NCBI GenBank assembly: GCA_018267615.1
Contig: JAFDYD010000055.1
Coordinates: 55,740 to 119,739, forward strand
DNA: 64,000 nucleotides
Origin: Bacteroidota bacterium
GTDB taxonomy: Bacteria > Bacteroidota > Bacteroidia > Chitinophagales > Chitinophagaceae
Direction: 5' to 3'
Shown here: positions 52,818 to 61,305 of the stretch, piece by piece
Layout: the number at the start of each line of letters is the position of its first letter
Numbering within the stretch: position 1 is the stretch's first letter
The notes under the pieces: generated by a model
Told to the model about the DNA's origin: nothing
Database searches by the model: none
Seen by the model: the letters and a program-made list of their open reading frames with translations, nothing else
Position numbers and translations under genes: made by a program

Positions 52818-53267
52818 ATGGAAACAAAAGCAGTTAGCAAATCGAAGTATGGTTGGCCTTCTATTGTTGACAATGGTGGATGGCTCGACAAATTTTTTAA
52901 ATCACCGCTGGACGAATATTTCAATTTCGGTCGCGTGTTGAATGTGCCTGCTGTAAATGTTAGTGAAGCAGATCATCAATATAGTCTTTCTATCGCTGCG
53001 CCGGGATTGGAGAAGAAAGATTTCAATCTCCAGGTAGAAGGCGGTGTTATGCGCATCAGCGCGGAAAAAGAAGAAAGGTCTGAAAAAAATGGCGACTACA
53101 ACAGGCGCGAATATAATTTTTCGAGCTGGTCGCGTTCATTTACATTGCCTGAAGATGCAGACGAAGGGAAAATAAAAGCCGAATACAAGAACGGTGAATT
53201 GAAAATCGAAATTCCGAGAACTGAGAGCAAACCAAAAAGTAAAGCGAAGAGTATTACAATTGGGTAA
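52818..53267 (+). CDS. Hsp20/alpha-crystallin small heat-shock protein
   Basis: The 149-residue chaperone has a variable N-terminus and an alpha-crystallin domain (VNVSEADHQYSLSIAAPGLE, YNFSSWSRSFTLPEDADE, then AEYKNGELKIEIPRTE). An IxI-like end is weak (SITIG). It holds unfolding proteins without ATP. Its tandem-box promoter places it in the regulon. Its 3' end has been copied twice into the hairpin array that follows. Confidence 0.92.
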   Translation: METKAVSKSKYGWPSIVDNGGWLDKFFKSPLDEYFNFGRVLNVPAVNVSEADHQYSLSIAAPGLEKKDFNLQVEGGVMRISAEKEERSEKNGDYNRREYNFSSWSRSFTLPEDADEGKIKAEYKNGELKIEIPRTESKPKSKAKSITIG

Positions 53268-53277
53268 TGGCAATTTT

Positions 53278-53660
53278 TTGAACCATGATTAAAGGATTCA
53301 AGGATTGTCGTGAACATTCATGACAATTCTTCAATCCTTTAATCGTAATTTAAAACTGAATTCTTTATACAAAAATGATGAATTGAAATCCCGAGAACCA
53401 AAAACAAATCCCAAAACCAATGCGTAAAGTTTTGAACCATGATTAAAGGATTGCCATAAACATTCATGGCAATCCTTCAATCCTTTAATCGTAATTTAAA
53501 GCTGAATTCTTTATACAAAAATGGTGAATTGAAAATTGAAATCCTGAGAACCGAAAACAAGCCCCCAAATTAAAGCGTAAAGTTTTGAACCATGATTAAA
53601 GGATTGCCATAAACATTCATGGCAATCCTTCAATCCTTTAATCATGGTTCAAAACTCTTC
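53278..53660. repeat. Triplicated hairpin with copies of the hsp20 3' end
   Basis: Three hairpins (53278-53352, 53424-53502, 53582-53660) share TTTTGAACCATGATTAAAGG on the left and CAATCCTTTAATC on the right. Between them are two degenerate copies of the hsp20 tail: GAATTCTTTATACAAAAATG followed by ATGAATTGAAATCCCGAGAA, and a second with GGTGAATTGAAAATTGAAAT. The period is about 150 bp. The tail copies retain no frame. One unit of the hairpin also follows ccoI at 44575. Confidence 0.9.
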
Positions 53661-54136
53661 TACCCCCAAAACAAAAATGAAGGAACATCATTGTTTTCAA
53701 AACGCCCGCTTTTATTCTGCAAGCGGATGCGGAAAATGACACCGGTTATACTGTTGATATCAGTTGGAGCAAATGGCCATTCTGCAGAAAGTTGAGCAGT
53801 TGCGCTCGGAACCAGCGGAAGTATCCGGTTGTGAAGTTTTGTCAATGCATCGTGTCTCATTTTCGGGTCAGTCAGTTCTTCATACTCACCCCAGGCGATA
53901 ACGCTTTGCCAGTTGGCCATGGTGTTCATTGTATCCACTTCGAAACAAATATTTTTATTTTTCCTCATCATATTTATTTTCATTCCTTCCTGGGTACGGC
54001 AATAAATATACTCGCCATCGTAGGCATAGCCAATGGGAATTACATAGGTTACTCCATCCGCATGACAGCCAATTCGGCCGACTACTTCCGCATGAAGCAC
54101 CTGTTCAATTTTTTGAGCATCTAAAATTCCAAACAT
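53660..54136 (-). CDS. Pyridoxamine 5'-phosphate oxidase-like flavin-binding protein
   Basis: The 158-residue protein fits the PNPOx-like split-barrel fold: VVGRIGCHADGVTYVIPIGY near residue 20, EYIYCRTQEGMKINMMRKN near 45 and CFEVDTMNTMANWQSVIAWG near 68. The PNPOx-like family includes FMN or F420 reductases and nitroimidazole resistance proteins. Its stop touches the hairpin array. It has three regulator boxes upstream. Confidence 0.85.
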   Translation of the reverse strand: MFGILDAQKIEQVLHAEVVGRIGCHADGVTYVIPIGYAYDGEYIYCRTQEGMKINMMRKNKNICFEVDTMNTMANWQSVIAWGEYEELTDPKMRHDALTKLHNRILPLVPSATAQLSAEWPFAPTDINSITGVIFRIRLQNKSGRFENNDVPSFLFWG

Positions 54137-54151
54137 GGTATAAAATTTTGA

Positions 54152-54237
54152 CGAAATTAAAACATAATATCATAGGTAATGATGATCAGGATCAATTATA
54201 ACATTGATAATATTCATTTTGTACTTGACCACTGTCA
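54152..54237 (-). promoter_or_regulatory. Triple-box promoter of the PNPOx-like gene
   Basis: Proximal TGAT-CAGG-ATCA (54183-54194, perfect), second TGAT-AATA-TTCA (54205-54216, one mismatch) at 22 bp, third TGAC-CACT-GTCA (54226-54237, perfect) at 21 bp more. The -7 element TAATTTCG (54159-54152, one base off) starts 29.5 bp from the proximal centre. Confidence 0.8.
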
Positions 54238-54450
54238 TTGCTGAAAGATGTCGCAAGCCGGAATTTTATAAAAATTTTTTTGTGGATAGCGTGAGGACGA
54301 TCGTTTATTGGTCTGCATTGGATTGTTTCGGTTATTTTTTTATGAAGTCCGTGCATTGTGGATGATAATGTTCCCGATAGCGATGTTGCAAGCCATGAAA
54401 CTCTTTAAGAAAGATAGTCCGACAATACTTCAACCAAAAAAAAATAAAAT
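54238..54450. other. Gap between the PNPOx-like gene and the small basic protein gene
   Basis: No gene is supported. The stretch is AT-rich with one -7-like TTATTTTTTTA near 54335. No regulator boxes are in register with it. Confidence 0.35.
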
Positions 54451-54615
54451 ATGAAATTGAATAAAGAATGGCATTTGGCCCATCCGATGCCGAAAAATCC
54501 AACGCTCGACCAGCGTATTGCCTGGCATGTTGAGCATCAAAAAAATTGCGCTTGTAGAAAAATTACGGGTAAGCTGAAAGCAGAAATGCAAAAAAGAAAA
54601 ATCAAAGTTCTATAA
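54451..54615 (+). CDS. Small basic protein, 54 residues
   Basis: A short frame reads MKLNKEWHLAHPMPKNPTLD, then QRIAWHVEHQKNCACRKIT and a basic end. It is closely followed (2 bases) by the membrane-protein gene. I recall similar small proteins (W/H-rich start, PMPKNPT, CxC) from Chitinophagaceae without a function. The CxC and three His could bind a metal. Confidence 0.65.
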   Translation: MKLNKEWHLAHPMPKNPTLDQRIAWHVEHQKNCACRKITGKLKAEMQKRKIKVL

Positions 54616-54617
54616 TC

Positions 54618-55145
54618 ATGGAACTTCTTAAACAATATCTAATTCCAAACATCATATCGATCACGATCTCGATATTATGCATTGCCGGTGCGTTGAGGAA
54701 ACCAATATGGACAAGATTTTTCTTGGCTGCATTGTTTTTGTGGGCCAGTTATATCAATACAAAAACGGCAATCAACGCACCCGGCGAATATCTGAATTAC
54801 AGCCGGCTCACTTATATGCGCCTTTATAAAGAATTTATCGACGGTTTTTTTTCTCAACATATCAGGCAAATTGTTATTCCCATTGCAGTTTGTCAGTTTT
54901 TAATTTCCGTGGGACTTCAGCTAAATAAGCTTTGGACAAAGCTTGCATGTGTTGGCGGTATTATTTTCGACCTTGCCATTGTTCCGCTCGGCGTTGGATC
55001 TGCATTCCCTGCTACATTGCTGGTTGCAGTTGCTTTCTATATTTTATTGACAAGATATGAGCATGATTATATCTGGAAGCTGAACCAGTACGAAACAACG
55101 AGAAAGTTCTCCAAAAAAATTTCTTATAGAAGGGAGAAAAAATAA
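54618..55145 (+). CDS. Integral membrane protein of unknown function
   Basis: The 175-residue protein has four likely spans (residues 9-27, 34-50, 85-103, 112-147) and a basic C-terminal tail. No motif is visible. It is co-transcribed with the 54-residue gene. Confidence 0.65.
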   Translation: MELLKQYLIPNIISITISILCIAGALRKPIWTRFFLAALFLWASYINTKTAINAPGEYLNYSRLTYMRLYKEFIDGFFSQHIRQIVIPIAVCQFLISVGLQLNKLWTKLACVGGIIFDLAIVPLGVGSAFPATLLVAVAFYILLTRYEHDYIWKLNQYETTRKFSKKISYRREKK

Positions 55146-55342
55146 ATTATTTCTTTACTGATCTCTTGTATTAACGGCGGCAATGAGTGTCATCCACAAG
55201 GCATAGGAAATGATTTGTCAGTCGCAATCAGTGTAGCATTTTGCGGTTATTAATAGGCTGTCCTTGTATCTATTTTTCAAAAGATCAGGGCGAATGGATC
55301 GTAATGATGTGAACCCTGATTTTAATTGGTGAATTAACAAAC

Positions 55343-55385
55343 AAAAAACTCCGTCGGCGGTCGAAGACCCCGACGGCAGTTTTTT
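55343..55385. terminator. Two-way intrinsic terminator
   Basis: AAAAAACTCCGTCGG faces CCGACGGCAGTTTTTT, with an A-run on the left and T-run on the right. It lies between the converging membrane-protein and deacetylase genes and can stop both. Confidence 0.85.
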
Positions 55386-55479
55386 GTGGATGTATTTATA
55401 ATGAGAAACGGTTTTAACGGGGTTTTTGTTCCTTCTGGCTGATTCGAAATGACGTTGCTCAACATCAAACTGCATCTAG

Positions 55480-56331
55480 CTACTTTGGATAATTACTCAA
55501 ATGTTCGAATTCAAATTTCCCCTCGGCTTTTACAAGGCGAATAAAAGATCTCAATGCTGATGTATTGAATGTGTCTGCCAGTATCGGATCGTGACAAAGG
55601 ATAACGATATTGCCTGGCGTAAATGAAGTTTTTCTTTCGGACATTCTTTTTATTTTGTCGAGAATTTGATAGGCTGAGTCAATAACGCGGCCAGTTGAAT
55701 CGGGTCTCCATTCGATATCCCACCCAAAAATTTTATATCCATATAATTTGAGCGAGTCCGCAGATGCATTGGCGTCTTCTAAATCAAATCTTTTTCTATC
55801 ATCGATGCGCCAGATATTTCTTCCCGGTAATCTTGCAATTTTATGGTTGAGCTGCAACGTATCAAAGTTCATCAGGAAATCTTCCTTTACACTTTCAGGA
55901 TGGGTATAGAACAGATGGTAATGACCGTTTGCATGGGAGAAGCTATGATTCCCGATTTCTATAAATCTATTGTTCTTATACAAGTTGAAAAGTTCGCGTG
56001 ATGTATCATTTTTAAATACAAATCTGCCGATCACAAATTCTGTTATGTTGATACTGTCAGATGCTGCGATGGCATTTACCGCGCGGCTGCCTCTCGTGGG
56101 ACCATCGTCAAATGTGAGGTATAAAAAAATATGGTGAGACGTGTCCCTGGGATTTGCGGGTTTTATATTGCTGTTTGAAGTATCGACTAAATTAGCTAAT
56201 GCCTGTTTGCCATAAGGTTTGTTGCAGGCATAATTTGAAATCATGAAGATGATTCCAATAATAATTGTCCTGTAAAAACTGCTATGTTGAATGATCGCAG
56301 AAATCGAAACGATTTTGATGGAGGCGATCAT
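55480..56331 (-). CDS. Polysaccharide deacetylase (NodB-type) lipoprotein
   Basis: A lipoprotein-type signal (hydrophobic residues 23-33, SNYAC) precedes a NodB domain: YLTFDDGPTRGSRA near residue 72, the metal His pair in NHSFSHANGHY near 125 and RLPGRNIW near 165. The catalytic Asp and His are in place. It removes acetyl groups from a cell-wall or surface polymer. It overlaps the flavodoxin gene by 4 bases. Confidence 0.85.
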   Translation of the reverse strand: MIASIKIVSISAIIQHSSFYRTIIIGIIFMISNYACNKPYGKQALANLVDTSNSNIKPANPRDTSHHIFLYLTFDDGPTRGSRAVNAIAASDSINITEFVIGRFVFKNDTSRELFNLYKNNRFIEIGNHSFSHANGHYHLFYTHPESVKEDFLMNFDTLQLNHKIARLPGRNIWRIDDRKRFDLEDANASADSLKLYGYKIFGWDIEWRPDSTGRVIDSAYQILDKIKRMSERKTSFTPGNIVILCHDPILADTFNTSALRSFIRLVKAEGKFEFEHLSNYPK

Positions 56332-56876
56332 ATTGCCCGCTCCATGTTGATGATGATATCAAGGTTACCCTTGTTATAAGTATGCACGGAAAGAAACAAT
56401 GGAATTAGGTTTTCTTTTTTTACTTCGTCAAAATCGGTCAACATGCGTTTTCTTTGTTCGAGGTCCTTTGTCAGCCTGGCGCCGACTTTCAGCATAAACC
56501 TGTCCCATCCCGAAAGATTTTTTTTGATCATTCGTCCTTTCAGGAAAAATGTAGTACTGGGTTTCCTGATCTCAGCAGGAATATTTTTTTTCATGATTTT
56601 ATTTACCTCGTCGGTTTTGTCTGCCGGTGTTCCGCAAACAATAAAGAAGAATAGCTTTTTATTGAGGAGAGAGCCCAGGTTAATTCTCAACCAGTTTTTG
56701 ATTTGCATTTGCCCCTCATAAACTGAACTGCCGATAATAATATAGTCGTATTGCGATAAATTTTTTTCTTCCAGGTGATCGATCATCACAACCGGCAAGT
56801 GGAGTTCCGATCCAAGCATATCGGCGTATTGATGTGTTGCTCCGTATTTTCCTTTGTAAATGATGATCCCTTTCAT
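56328..56876 (-). CDS. Flavodoxin-domain protein (HemG-like)
   Basis: The 182-residue protein starts GIIIYKGKYGATHQYADMLG, the FMN phosphate loop. It has YDYIIIGSSVYEGQMQI near 45, and FFFIVCGTPAD near 75. The pattern is that of menaquinone-dependent protoporphyrinogen oxidase (HemG) or a related flavodoxin. In a Usp operon a redox role during oxygen shortage is likely. Confidence 0.8.
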   Translation of the reverse strand: MKGIIIYKGKYGATHQYADMLGSELHLPVVMIDHLEEKNLSQYDYIIIGSSVYEGQMQIKNWLRINLGSLLNKKLFFFIVCGTPADKTDEVNKIMKKNIPAEIRKPSTTFFLKGRMIKKNLSGWDRFMLKVGARLTKDLEQRKRMLTDFDEVKKENLIPLFLSVHTYNKGNLDIIINMERAI

Positions 56877-56880
56877 AAAT

Positions 56881-57723
56881 TTATTTTTTATGTGCGATGA
56901 ACAGAGGTGATTTCAGTTCCTGCATCAATGCATCCGCCATACTTGGACTGAACCATCTCGATATTGTACCTCTTTCATAAGCTCCTAAAACGATCAGCTC
57001 ATTTTGATTTTTATTTTTGAGATGATTGATCACTTCCATATCTGCCAGGCCATTTAATAATGTGTAAGTAACATTTGGAAAATGCCGGTTCATAAATTCC
57101 TTCATCAAACGATGATGAGGCAGGTGATTCGACTCGTTGTCGTTTTTTACGGTAAGCACTTCTGTTGGCAATTGTGCTAAATCCGGAAACAGGTAACTGA
57201 ATATTTTTATTGCATACATCGAAGAGGGCGCTCCGTCGTATAATAACACCAGCTTATCGATCGGTTTGTATTCACCAGGCGTCAACAGCACCGGGGATTC
57301 TGTTTTTACCAGCAGGTCGCGGATGAAATGTGTTGGCCGGTTTTCTTCATAATGCATCAGCGTTTCTTTGCTGTCGATAACCAACAGATCGGCATAAGCG
57401 CTTTCGTGCAATAATTCTTGTAAGGCAATATTTCTGTCGTGATGAATGGTATAGGTCACGCCGGCTTGTTTGCAGGTGTCTTCAAAGACTTTTGTTGATA
57501 CTTGTCTTTTTGCTTTGTCTTGTTCCTCCAGTCTTTCTTTTTTTTGTTCAGACACAAGACCTTCTTGGTTGATCAGCTCATAAATCTTATAACTATGATA
57601 AGTAAAATCATCCAGGAATATTCCTACAAGGTGACTATACGACTGGTTGGCGAGGTGAACCGCATAGTCGGTCGCACCTTGAGAGAATTTCAATCCATCC
57701 AGCGCTACGATAATTTTTTTCAT
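56881..57723 (-). CDS. Universal stress protein, tandem UspA domains
   Basis: The 280-residue protein has two UspA domains: KKIIVALDGLKFSQGATDYA opening and a second from about 150 (KLVLLYDGAPSSMYAIKIFS). The second carries the nucleotide-loop-like VLGAYERGTISRWFSPSMAD near 250. It is 11 bases after the Usp gene at 57735. Confidence 0.88.
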   Translation of the reverse strand: MKKIIVALDGLKFSQGATDYAVHLANQSYSHLVGIFLDDFTYHSYKIYELINQEGLVSEQKKERLEEQDKAKRQVSTKVFEDTCKQAGVTYTIHHDRNIALQELLHESAYADLLVIDSKETLMHYEENRPTHFIRDLLVKTESPVLLTPGEYKPIDKLVLLYDGAPSSMYAIKIFSYLFPDLAQLPTEVLTVKNDNESNHLPHHRLMKEFMNRHFPNVTYTLLNGLADMEVINHLKNKNQNELIVLGAYERGTISRWFSPSMADALMQELKSPLFIAHKK

Positions 57724-57734
57724 GGCGAAGAAAT

Positions 57735-58574
57735 TTAAATATGTGCGATAAAAAAAGGAAGGTTTACTGTTTTTACCAGTAAGTCAGCCGTGCTATGTTT
57801 AAACAGATTGGATAATGTACTTCTTCCATAAGCGCCCAATATCACAAAAACATTTTCTTTCTCGAGCAGGTATCCAAACAATTCATCCGAAGCTTTTCCC
57901 TGCAGGTGTTTGTAATCGACATCGGAGAAATGTGCGCGCATTAGGCGTTTCAACTTGTCATTTTCTCTTGTTTGTTCATCTTTGTCTTCATCAACCTGTA
58001 ACACTGTTATTTTATTTCCTTTGAGTGATGGAAATAAATGCGCGAATTGCTTAATCGCAAACGCCGCCGATTTGCTTCCGTCGTAGGTAAACAGAATTTC
58101 CTTTACGCCGTCGAAAGAATAGGGAGCAATCAAAACAGGACATTCGGCTTCGGCAAGAATATCTCTTACGAATTTTGTCGGGACCGCTTCTCGCTCATCG
58201 TTGAACGATAGTGCAGGGTCGACAATGATGATATCCGCAAAACGGCTTTCGGCGATAACATCTTTTACCCTTGCAAATTTGTCGATGTGTACATGATGAT
58301 TCACACCCCGGTTTGTGCAGGCTTCTTCAAACAGTGCAATATTTTGGTCGCAGGATTTTACTCGTTCTTTGTTTTCCGGTATGTCGGTAGTTGTGATCGT
58401 TTCCACATAAGGCAGTGCATATAATTGTTTCAACACAGGCTTGTTTTCACCAGCGAGATTCTCGATGAGAAAACAATTGAGTGTGGATTGAGTCAACTTT
58501 GCAATATAACAGGCGAAGTCAACTGTATTCATATTCAATTTTGTACCGTCAACAGCCAATAATATATTTTCCAT
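57735..58574 (-). CDS. Universal stress protein, tandem UspA domains, operon leader
   Basis: The 279-residue protein starts ENILLAVDGTKLNMNTVDFA; the second domain starts near KEILFTYDGSKSAAFAIKQF. ATP-loop-like LGAYGRSTLSNLFKHST lies near 255. It is the first gene of a four-gene operon with a second Usp, a flavodoxin and a deacetylase. Its promoter has regulator boxes. Confidence 0.88.
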   Translation of the reverse strand: MENILLAVDGTKLNMNTVDFACYIAKLTQSTLNCFLIENLAGENKPVLKQLYALPYVETITTTDIPENKERVKSCDQNIALFEEACTNRGVNHHVHIDKFARVKDVIAESRFADIIIVDPALSFNDEREAVPTKFVRDILAEAECPVLIAPYSFDGVKEILFTYDGSKSAAFAIKQFAHLFPSLKGNKITVLQVDEDKDEQTRENDKLKRLMRAHFSDVDYKHLQGKASDELFGYLLEKENVFVILGAYGRSTLSNLFKHSTADLLVKTVNLPFFIAHI

Positions 58575-58593
58575 AAATGCGAGTTTTATGGAT

Positions 58594-58658
58594 CAAAAGT
58601 ATTTTCTGTATGGATGGTAATGAATGACGTTGCTTAGCAGGCGTTATGATTATCGTCA
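58594..58658 (-). promoter_or_regulatory. Tandem-box promoter of the Usp-Usp-flavodoxin-deacetylase operon
   Basis: A perfect -7 element TACTTTTG (58601-58594), a proximal box TGAC-GTTG-CTTA (58625-58636, half-site good) in exact register, and a distal box TGAT-TATC-GTCA (58647-58658, perfect). Centres 22 bp apart and 29.5 bp to the -7 element. Confidence 0.75.
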
Positions 58659-58663
58659 AACGA

Positions 58664-58724
58664 ACTTTGCGCCTTCGCGCCTTTGCGTGATAATTTTTTC
58701 ACGCAAAGGCGCGAAGGCGCAAAG
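58664..58724. repeat. CGCAAAGGCGCGAAGG-word hairpin
   Basis: ACTTTGCGCCTTCGCGCCTT faces AAGGCGCGAAGGCGCAAAGT around a T-rich loop, essentially perfect. It is a typical interspersed Bacteroidota word hairpin. It sits between the PLD gene's end and the Usp boxes and may terminate PLD transcription. Confidence 0.85.
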
Positions 58725-58741
58725 TATCGCAATAAGGGCTG

Positions 58742-59926
58742 CTATTCTTTTTGCTTAAAATAAAAAGTAAAACAATAAAACAACATCCTTACAAACTCAT
58801 AACATGTTTCCTGCCATAAGCGGCGAAGGAAATGGTTGGATGCATTGAATTTTTTCTCCGTGATCCGAATACAATCTTTTTGAATGATTGTCTCGATGAT
58901 TTGTTTTGCTGAGGTTGTGATTTTTTCGTTTTGCACGTCGAGGTTTAATTCTATACTGGCGAAAGCGCTAATATTATTTACGTTGTAAGATCCCAGGGTG
59001 AACCATTGATCGTCGCAGATGGCCATTTTCCCGTGGAGCACGGCGGGACGGTACTCATAGATTTCAATATTATTTTTGAACAGCCATTGGTACATATGCC
59101 GCTCCGCCTGTTTGGCAATCATCACATCCGAAGTGCTGGCCAGCACCAATTTCACTTTTACGCCACGTTGCACGGCCTCTTTGATATTTTTTCTAAATTC
59201 TTTTCCCGGAAGAAAATAGCTTGATATGATAATTATTTCCTGGTTTGCCTGGCGAAAAATTTCCTGGTAGCTTTTTGAAACTTCATTTTTCCGGCGAACC
59301 CAATCGTTGCGCCGCATTCTGACAAGACAATCTTCCTCCGGCTTGATATCAAATAATATTTCTTTTTCCTCGCAGGGTGTAAGACCCATCTTTGCAGGAT
59401 AACCCTTCCAGGTTTTCCAACACAATACGCAAAGTTGTTTTGCGACCGCACCTTCTGCATAAAGCGCGAAATCAAGCCAGGCAGGCTTTCCCGGCAGGTC
59501 GTTATAATTATTGCTGATATTGATGCCGCCCACGATTGCATAGCGGGTATCGATAACTGCTAATTTGTGATGCAGCCTTCTGCCGAAATAATAATATTTG
59601 CTTTTAAAGATCGGCTCAAAAAATCGGAAATGAATCCCCGCTTCGATTAAGGTTTTTATGAATGCGTTTGACATTACTTGTGAAGCATAACCATCGGCTA
59701 CGAGATATACCTGCACGTTTCTTTGCGCCGCTTGCATTAGCGCCTGCCCAATTTTTCTTCCCGTTTCATCATCCTCATAGATATATGTTTGAAGATGGAC
59801 GGTTTCACGCGCATCATTGATCAGTTTTTCCAGGAGCTGAAAATATTCCATCCCGCCGCGAATTAGCCTGATGCTATTGCCGGCAATATAACCGTAATTT
59901 TCGTTTTTAGATTTGCCTGCGGACAT
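58742..59926 (-). CDS. Phospholipase D/cardiolipin synthase family protein
   Basis: The 394-residue protein has two HKD motifs: RRLHHKLAVIDTRYAIVGG near residue 117 and AVLHGKMAICDDQWFTLGS near 295. It has no membrane span, so it is of the ClsB-like soluble type. It would join phospholipids into cardiolipin or hydrolyse them. No regulator boxes are seen upstream. Its location in the stress region suggests membrane remodelling. Confidence 0.88.
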   Translation of the reverse strand: MSAGKSKNENYGYIAGNSIRLIRGGMEYFQLLEKLINDARETVHLQTYIYEDDETGRKIGQALMQAAQRNVQVYLVADGYASQVMSNAFIKTLIEAGIHFRFFEPIFKSKYYYFGRRLHHKLAVIDTRYAIVGGINISNNYNDLPGKPAWLDFALYAEGAVAKQLCVLCWKTWKGYPAKMGLTPCEEKEILFDIKPEEDCLVRMRRNDWVRRKNEVSKSYQEIFRQANQEIIIISSYFLPGKEFRKNIKEAVQRGVKVKLVLASTSDVMIAKQAERHMYQWLFKNNIEIYEYRPAVLHGKMAICDDQWFTLGSYNVNNISAFASIELNLDVQNEKITTSAKQIIETIIQKDCIRITEKKFNASNHFLRRLWQETCYEFVRMLFYCFTFYFKQKE

Positions 59927-60002
59927 ACCAACAACTTTCTAAATAATTGGATGATGAGCCAGATTTTTCAAGTATAGGCTTTGAAAGAATGTTCACAAAT
60001 TT

Positions 60003-60150
60003 CGTCCCGTAGGGGCGACTGCTTGGTAGAATTCTATTGGAACAAGTACCGCGTTCCATAGGAACGCCTGATGATTCATCAAACTTCCCTACGGGACGAC
60101 TGATTTCATGTAAGATATTTTCTACCTAGCATATGTCCCTACGGGACATT
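60003..60150. repeat. GTCCCGTAGGG-word array
   Basis: CGTCCCGTAGGGGCGAC, later CCCTACGGGACGAC and TCCCTACGGGACA make two inverted word sets around CGCGTTCCATAGGAACGC. The element lies between the PLD start and the DUF302 stop. Confidence 0.75.
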
Positions 60151-60200
60151 AGAAATTTGCCGTTCTCATTATATGAATACCCTGTCCATCGATATTTCAA

Positions 60201-60587
60201 TTATAGATTCTCCAGCACATGCAGCAGCGATCCTTTGATCTCCGAAGCAAATGTTCTTAGCGTAAGACTATCGACATTATGCATCATTTCCTCTGGATTG
60301 GCCACAGATACTTCCACCGTTTCGTTATCATGTTCCTGCACAACAATATTGCAAGGAAGAAAAACACCCAGCTTATCTTCTTCCAACAATCCCTCGTACG
60401 CATATCTCGGGTTGCACGCACCAAGAATGGTATAATTGCGAAAGTCTGCATCCAGTTTTTTCTTCAACGTCTCCTTCATATCGATCTGCGTGATGATGCC
60501 AAAACCTTCTTTTTTTAATTCGGATGTTATTTTCTCGATCACCTCCTTAAACGGCAGTGCCACTTTTTTGCTGAAATGAAATTCCAT
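60201..60587 (-). CDS. DUF302 family protein
   Basis: The start is set at ATG 60587 (MEFHFSKKVALPFKEV), which gives the usual DUF302 length of 128. Core motifs are EGFGIITQIDMKETLKKKLD near 30 and YTILGACNPRYAYEGL near 55. Function unknown; often seen in stress or sulfur-related loci. It is divergent from the osmC operon and could share its boxes. Confidence 0.85.
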   Translation of the reverse strand: MEFHFSKKVALPFKEVIEKITSELKKEGFGIITQIDMKETLKKKLDADFRNYTILGACNPRYAYEGLLEEDKLGVFLPCNIVVQEHDNETVEVSVANPEEMMHNVDSLTLRTFASEIKGSLLHVLENL

Positions 60588-60695
60588 AACGATCTGTTGT
60601 AATCCCAAAACTAAGTCCATCGAACCGCCGCTGGCATGATATCGATCAAACCGGAATTTGATATTGATCAAGCGAATAGCCCGCGTTCCGGGTTC

Positions 60696-60760
60696 GGACA
60701 AAAATCATCTTTGTCAATGATGCAAATCATTGAAGAACGCTATTTGCAATGATAGTTTTG
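60696..60760 (+). promoter_or_regulatory. Tandem-box promoter of the OsmC operon
   Basis: The proximal box TGAT-GCAA-ATCA (60718-60729) is perfect and part of a longer palindrome CAATGAT-N4-ATCATTG. The -7 element TAGTTTTG (60753-60760) is perfect. Distance 29.5 bp. The distal box GGAC-AAAA-ATCA (60696-60707) is one base off and exactly 22 bp away. Confidence 0.82.
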
Positions 60761-60783
60761 ATTCGTAATCAAAAAATTATCCA

Positions 60784-61299
60784 ATGACCGATACCAACCA
60801 TATGAACGAGCAAAAGAGTAAGCGGATTACGTTTGATATTAGTTTGAACTGGCTGACAGACAATAGAGGCATCCTTACTTCGAATGATGTTAAAGATACG
60901 ATACGTGTTGCATTGCCACCTGCATTTGGAGGTGAGCCGGAGCAATGGAGCCCTGAACATTTATTTCTCGGTTCAATATCCTCTTGCTTCATGACCACTT
61001 ACCTCGTATTTGCAAAGAAATTTGGATTCGAGATTTCTCATTTGGAATGCCAAACCGTGGGAAATCTTGAAATGGTCGATGGCAAATATGTTTTTTCCAG
61101 CGTTCATCTTTATCCGAAGATTTATATAGCGGACAAGTCATTCCGGGAAAAAGCAATTAAAACGATGGAGAAGACGGAAAAATATTGCATCATTTCCAAT
61201 TCGGTCAAGGCTGATATCATTTATCACGGCGAAGTTGTAGATGAAAAGCATTTACGTTTTGATAAAGCGTTGCATTCAGGCACAGTACAAACAAATTAA
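60784..61299 (+). CDS. OsmC-family protein
   Basis: The 171-residue protein has the OsmC fold: FGGEPEQWSPEHLFLGSISS then CFMTTYL near residue 70, where a Cys of the peroxidase pair stands, and a C-terminal KYCIISNSVKADIIYHGEV with the second Cys near 138. It likely reduces organic peroxides. It heads an operon with an Hsp20-like gene. Confidence 0.85.
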   Translation: MTDTNHMNEQKSKRITFDISLNWLTDNRGILTSNDVKDTIRVALPPAFGGEPEQWSPEHLFLGSISSCFMTTYLVFAKKFGFEISHLECQTVGNLEMVDGKYVFSSVHLYPKIYIADKSFREKAIKTMEKTEKYCIISNSVKADIIYHGEVVDEKHLRFDKALHSGTVQTN

Positions 61300-61305
61300 G
61301 ACTAT

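Noticed and set aside
59926..60011. Tandem boxes for the phospholipase D gene
   Set aside because: A weak -7-like TATACTTG is present at 59976-59969, but no box in register.
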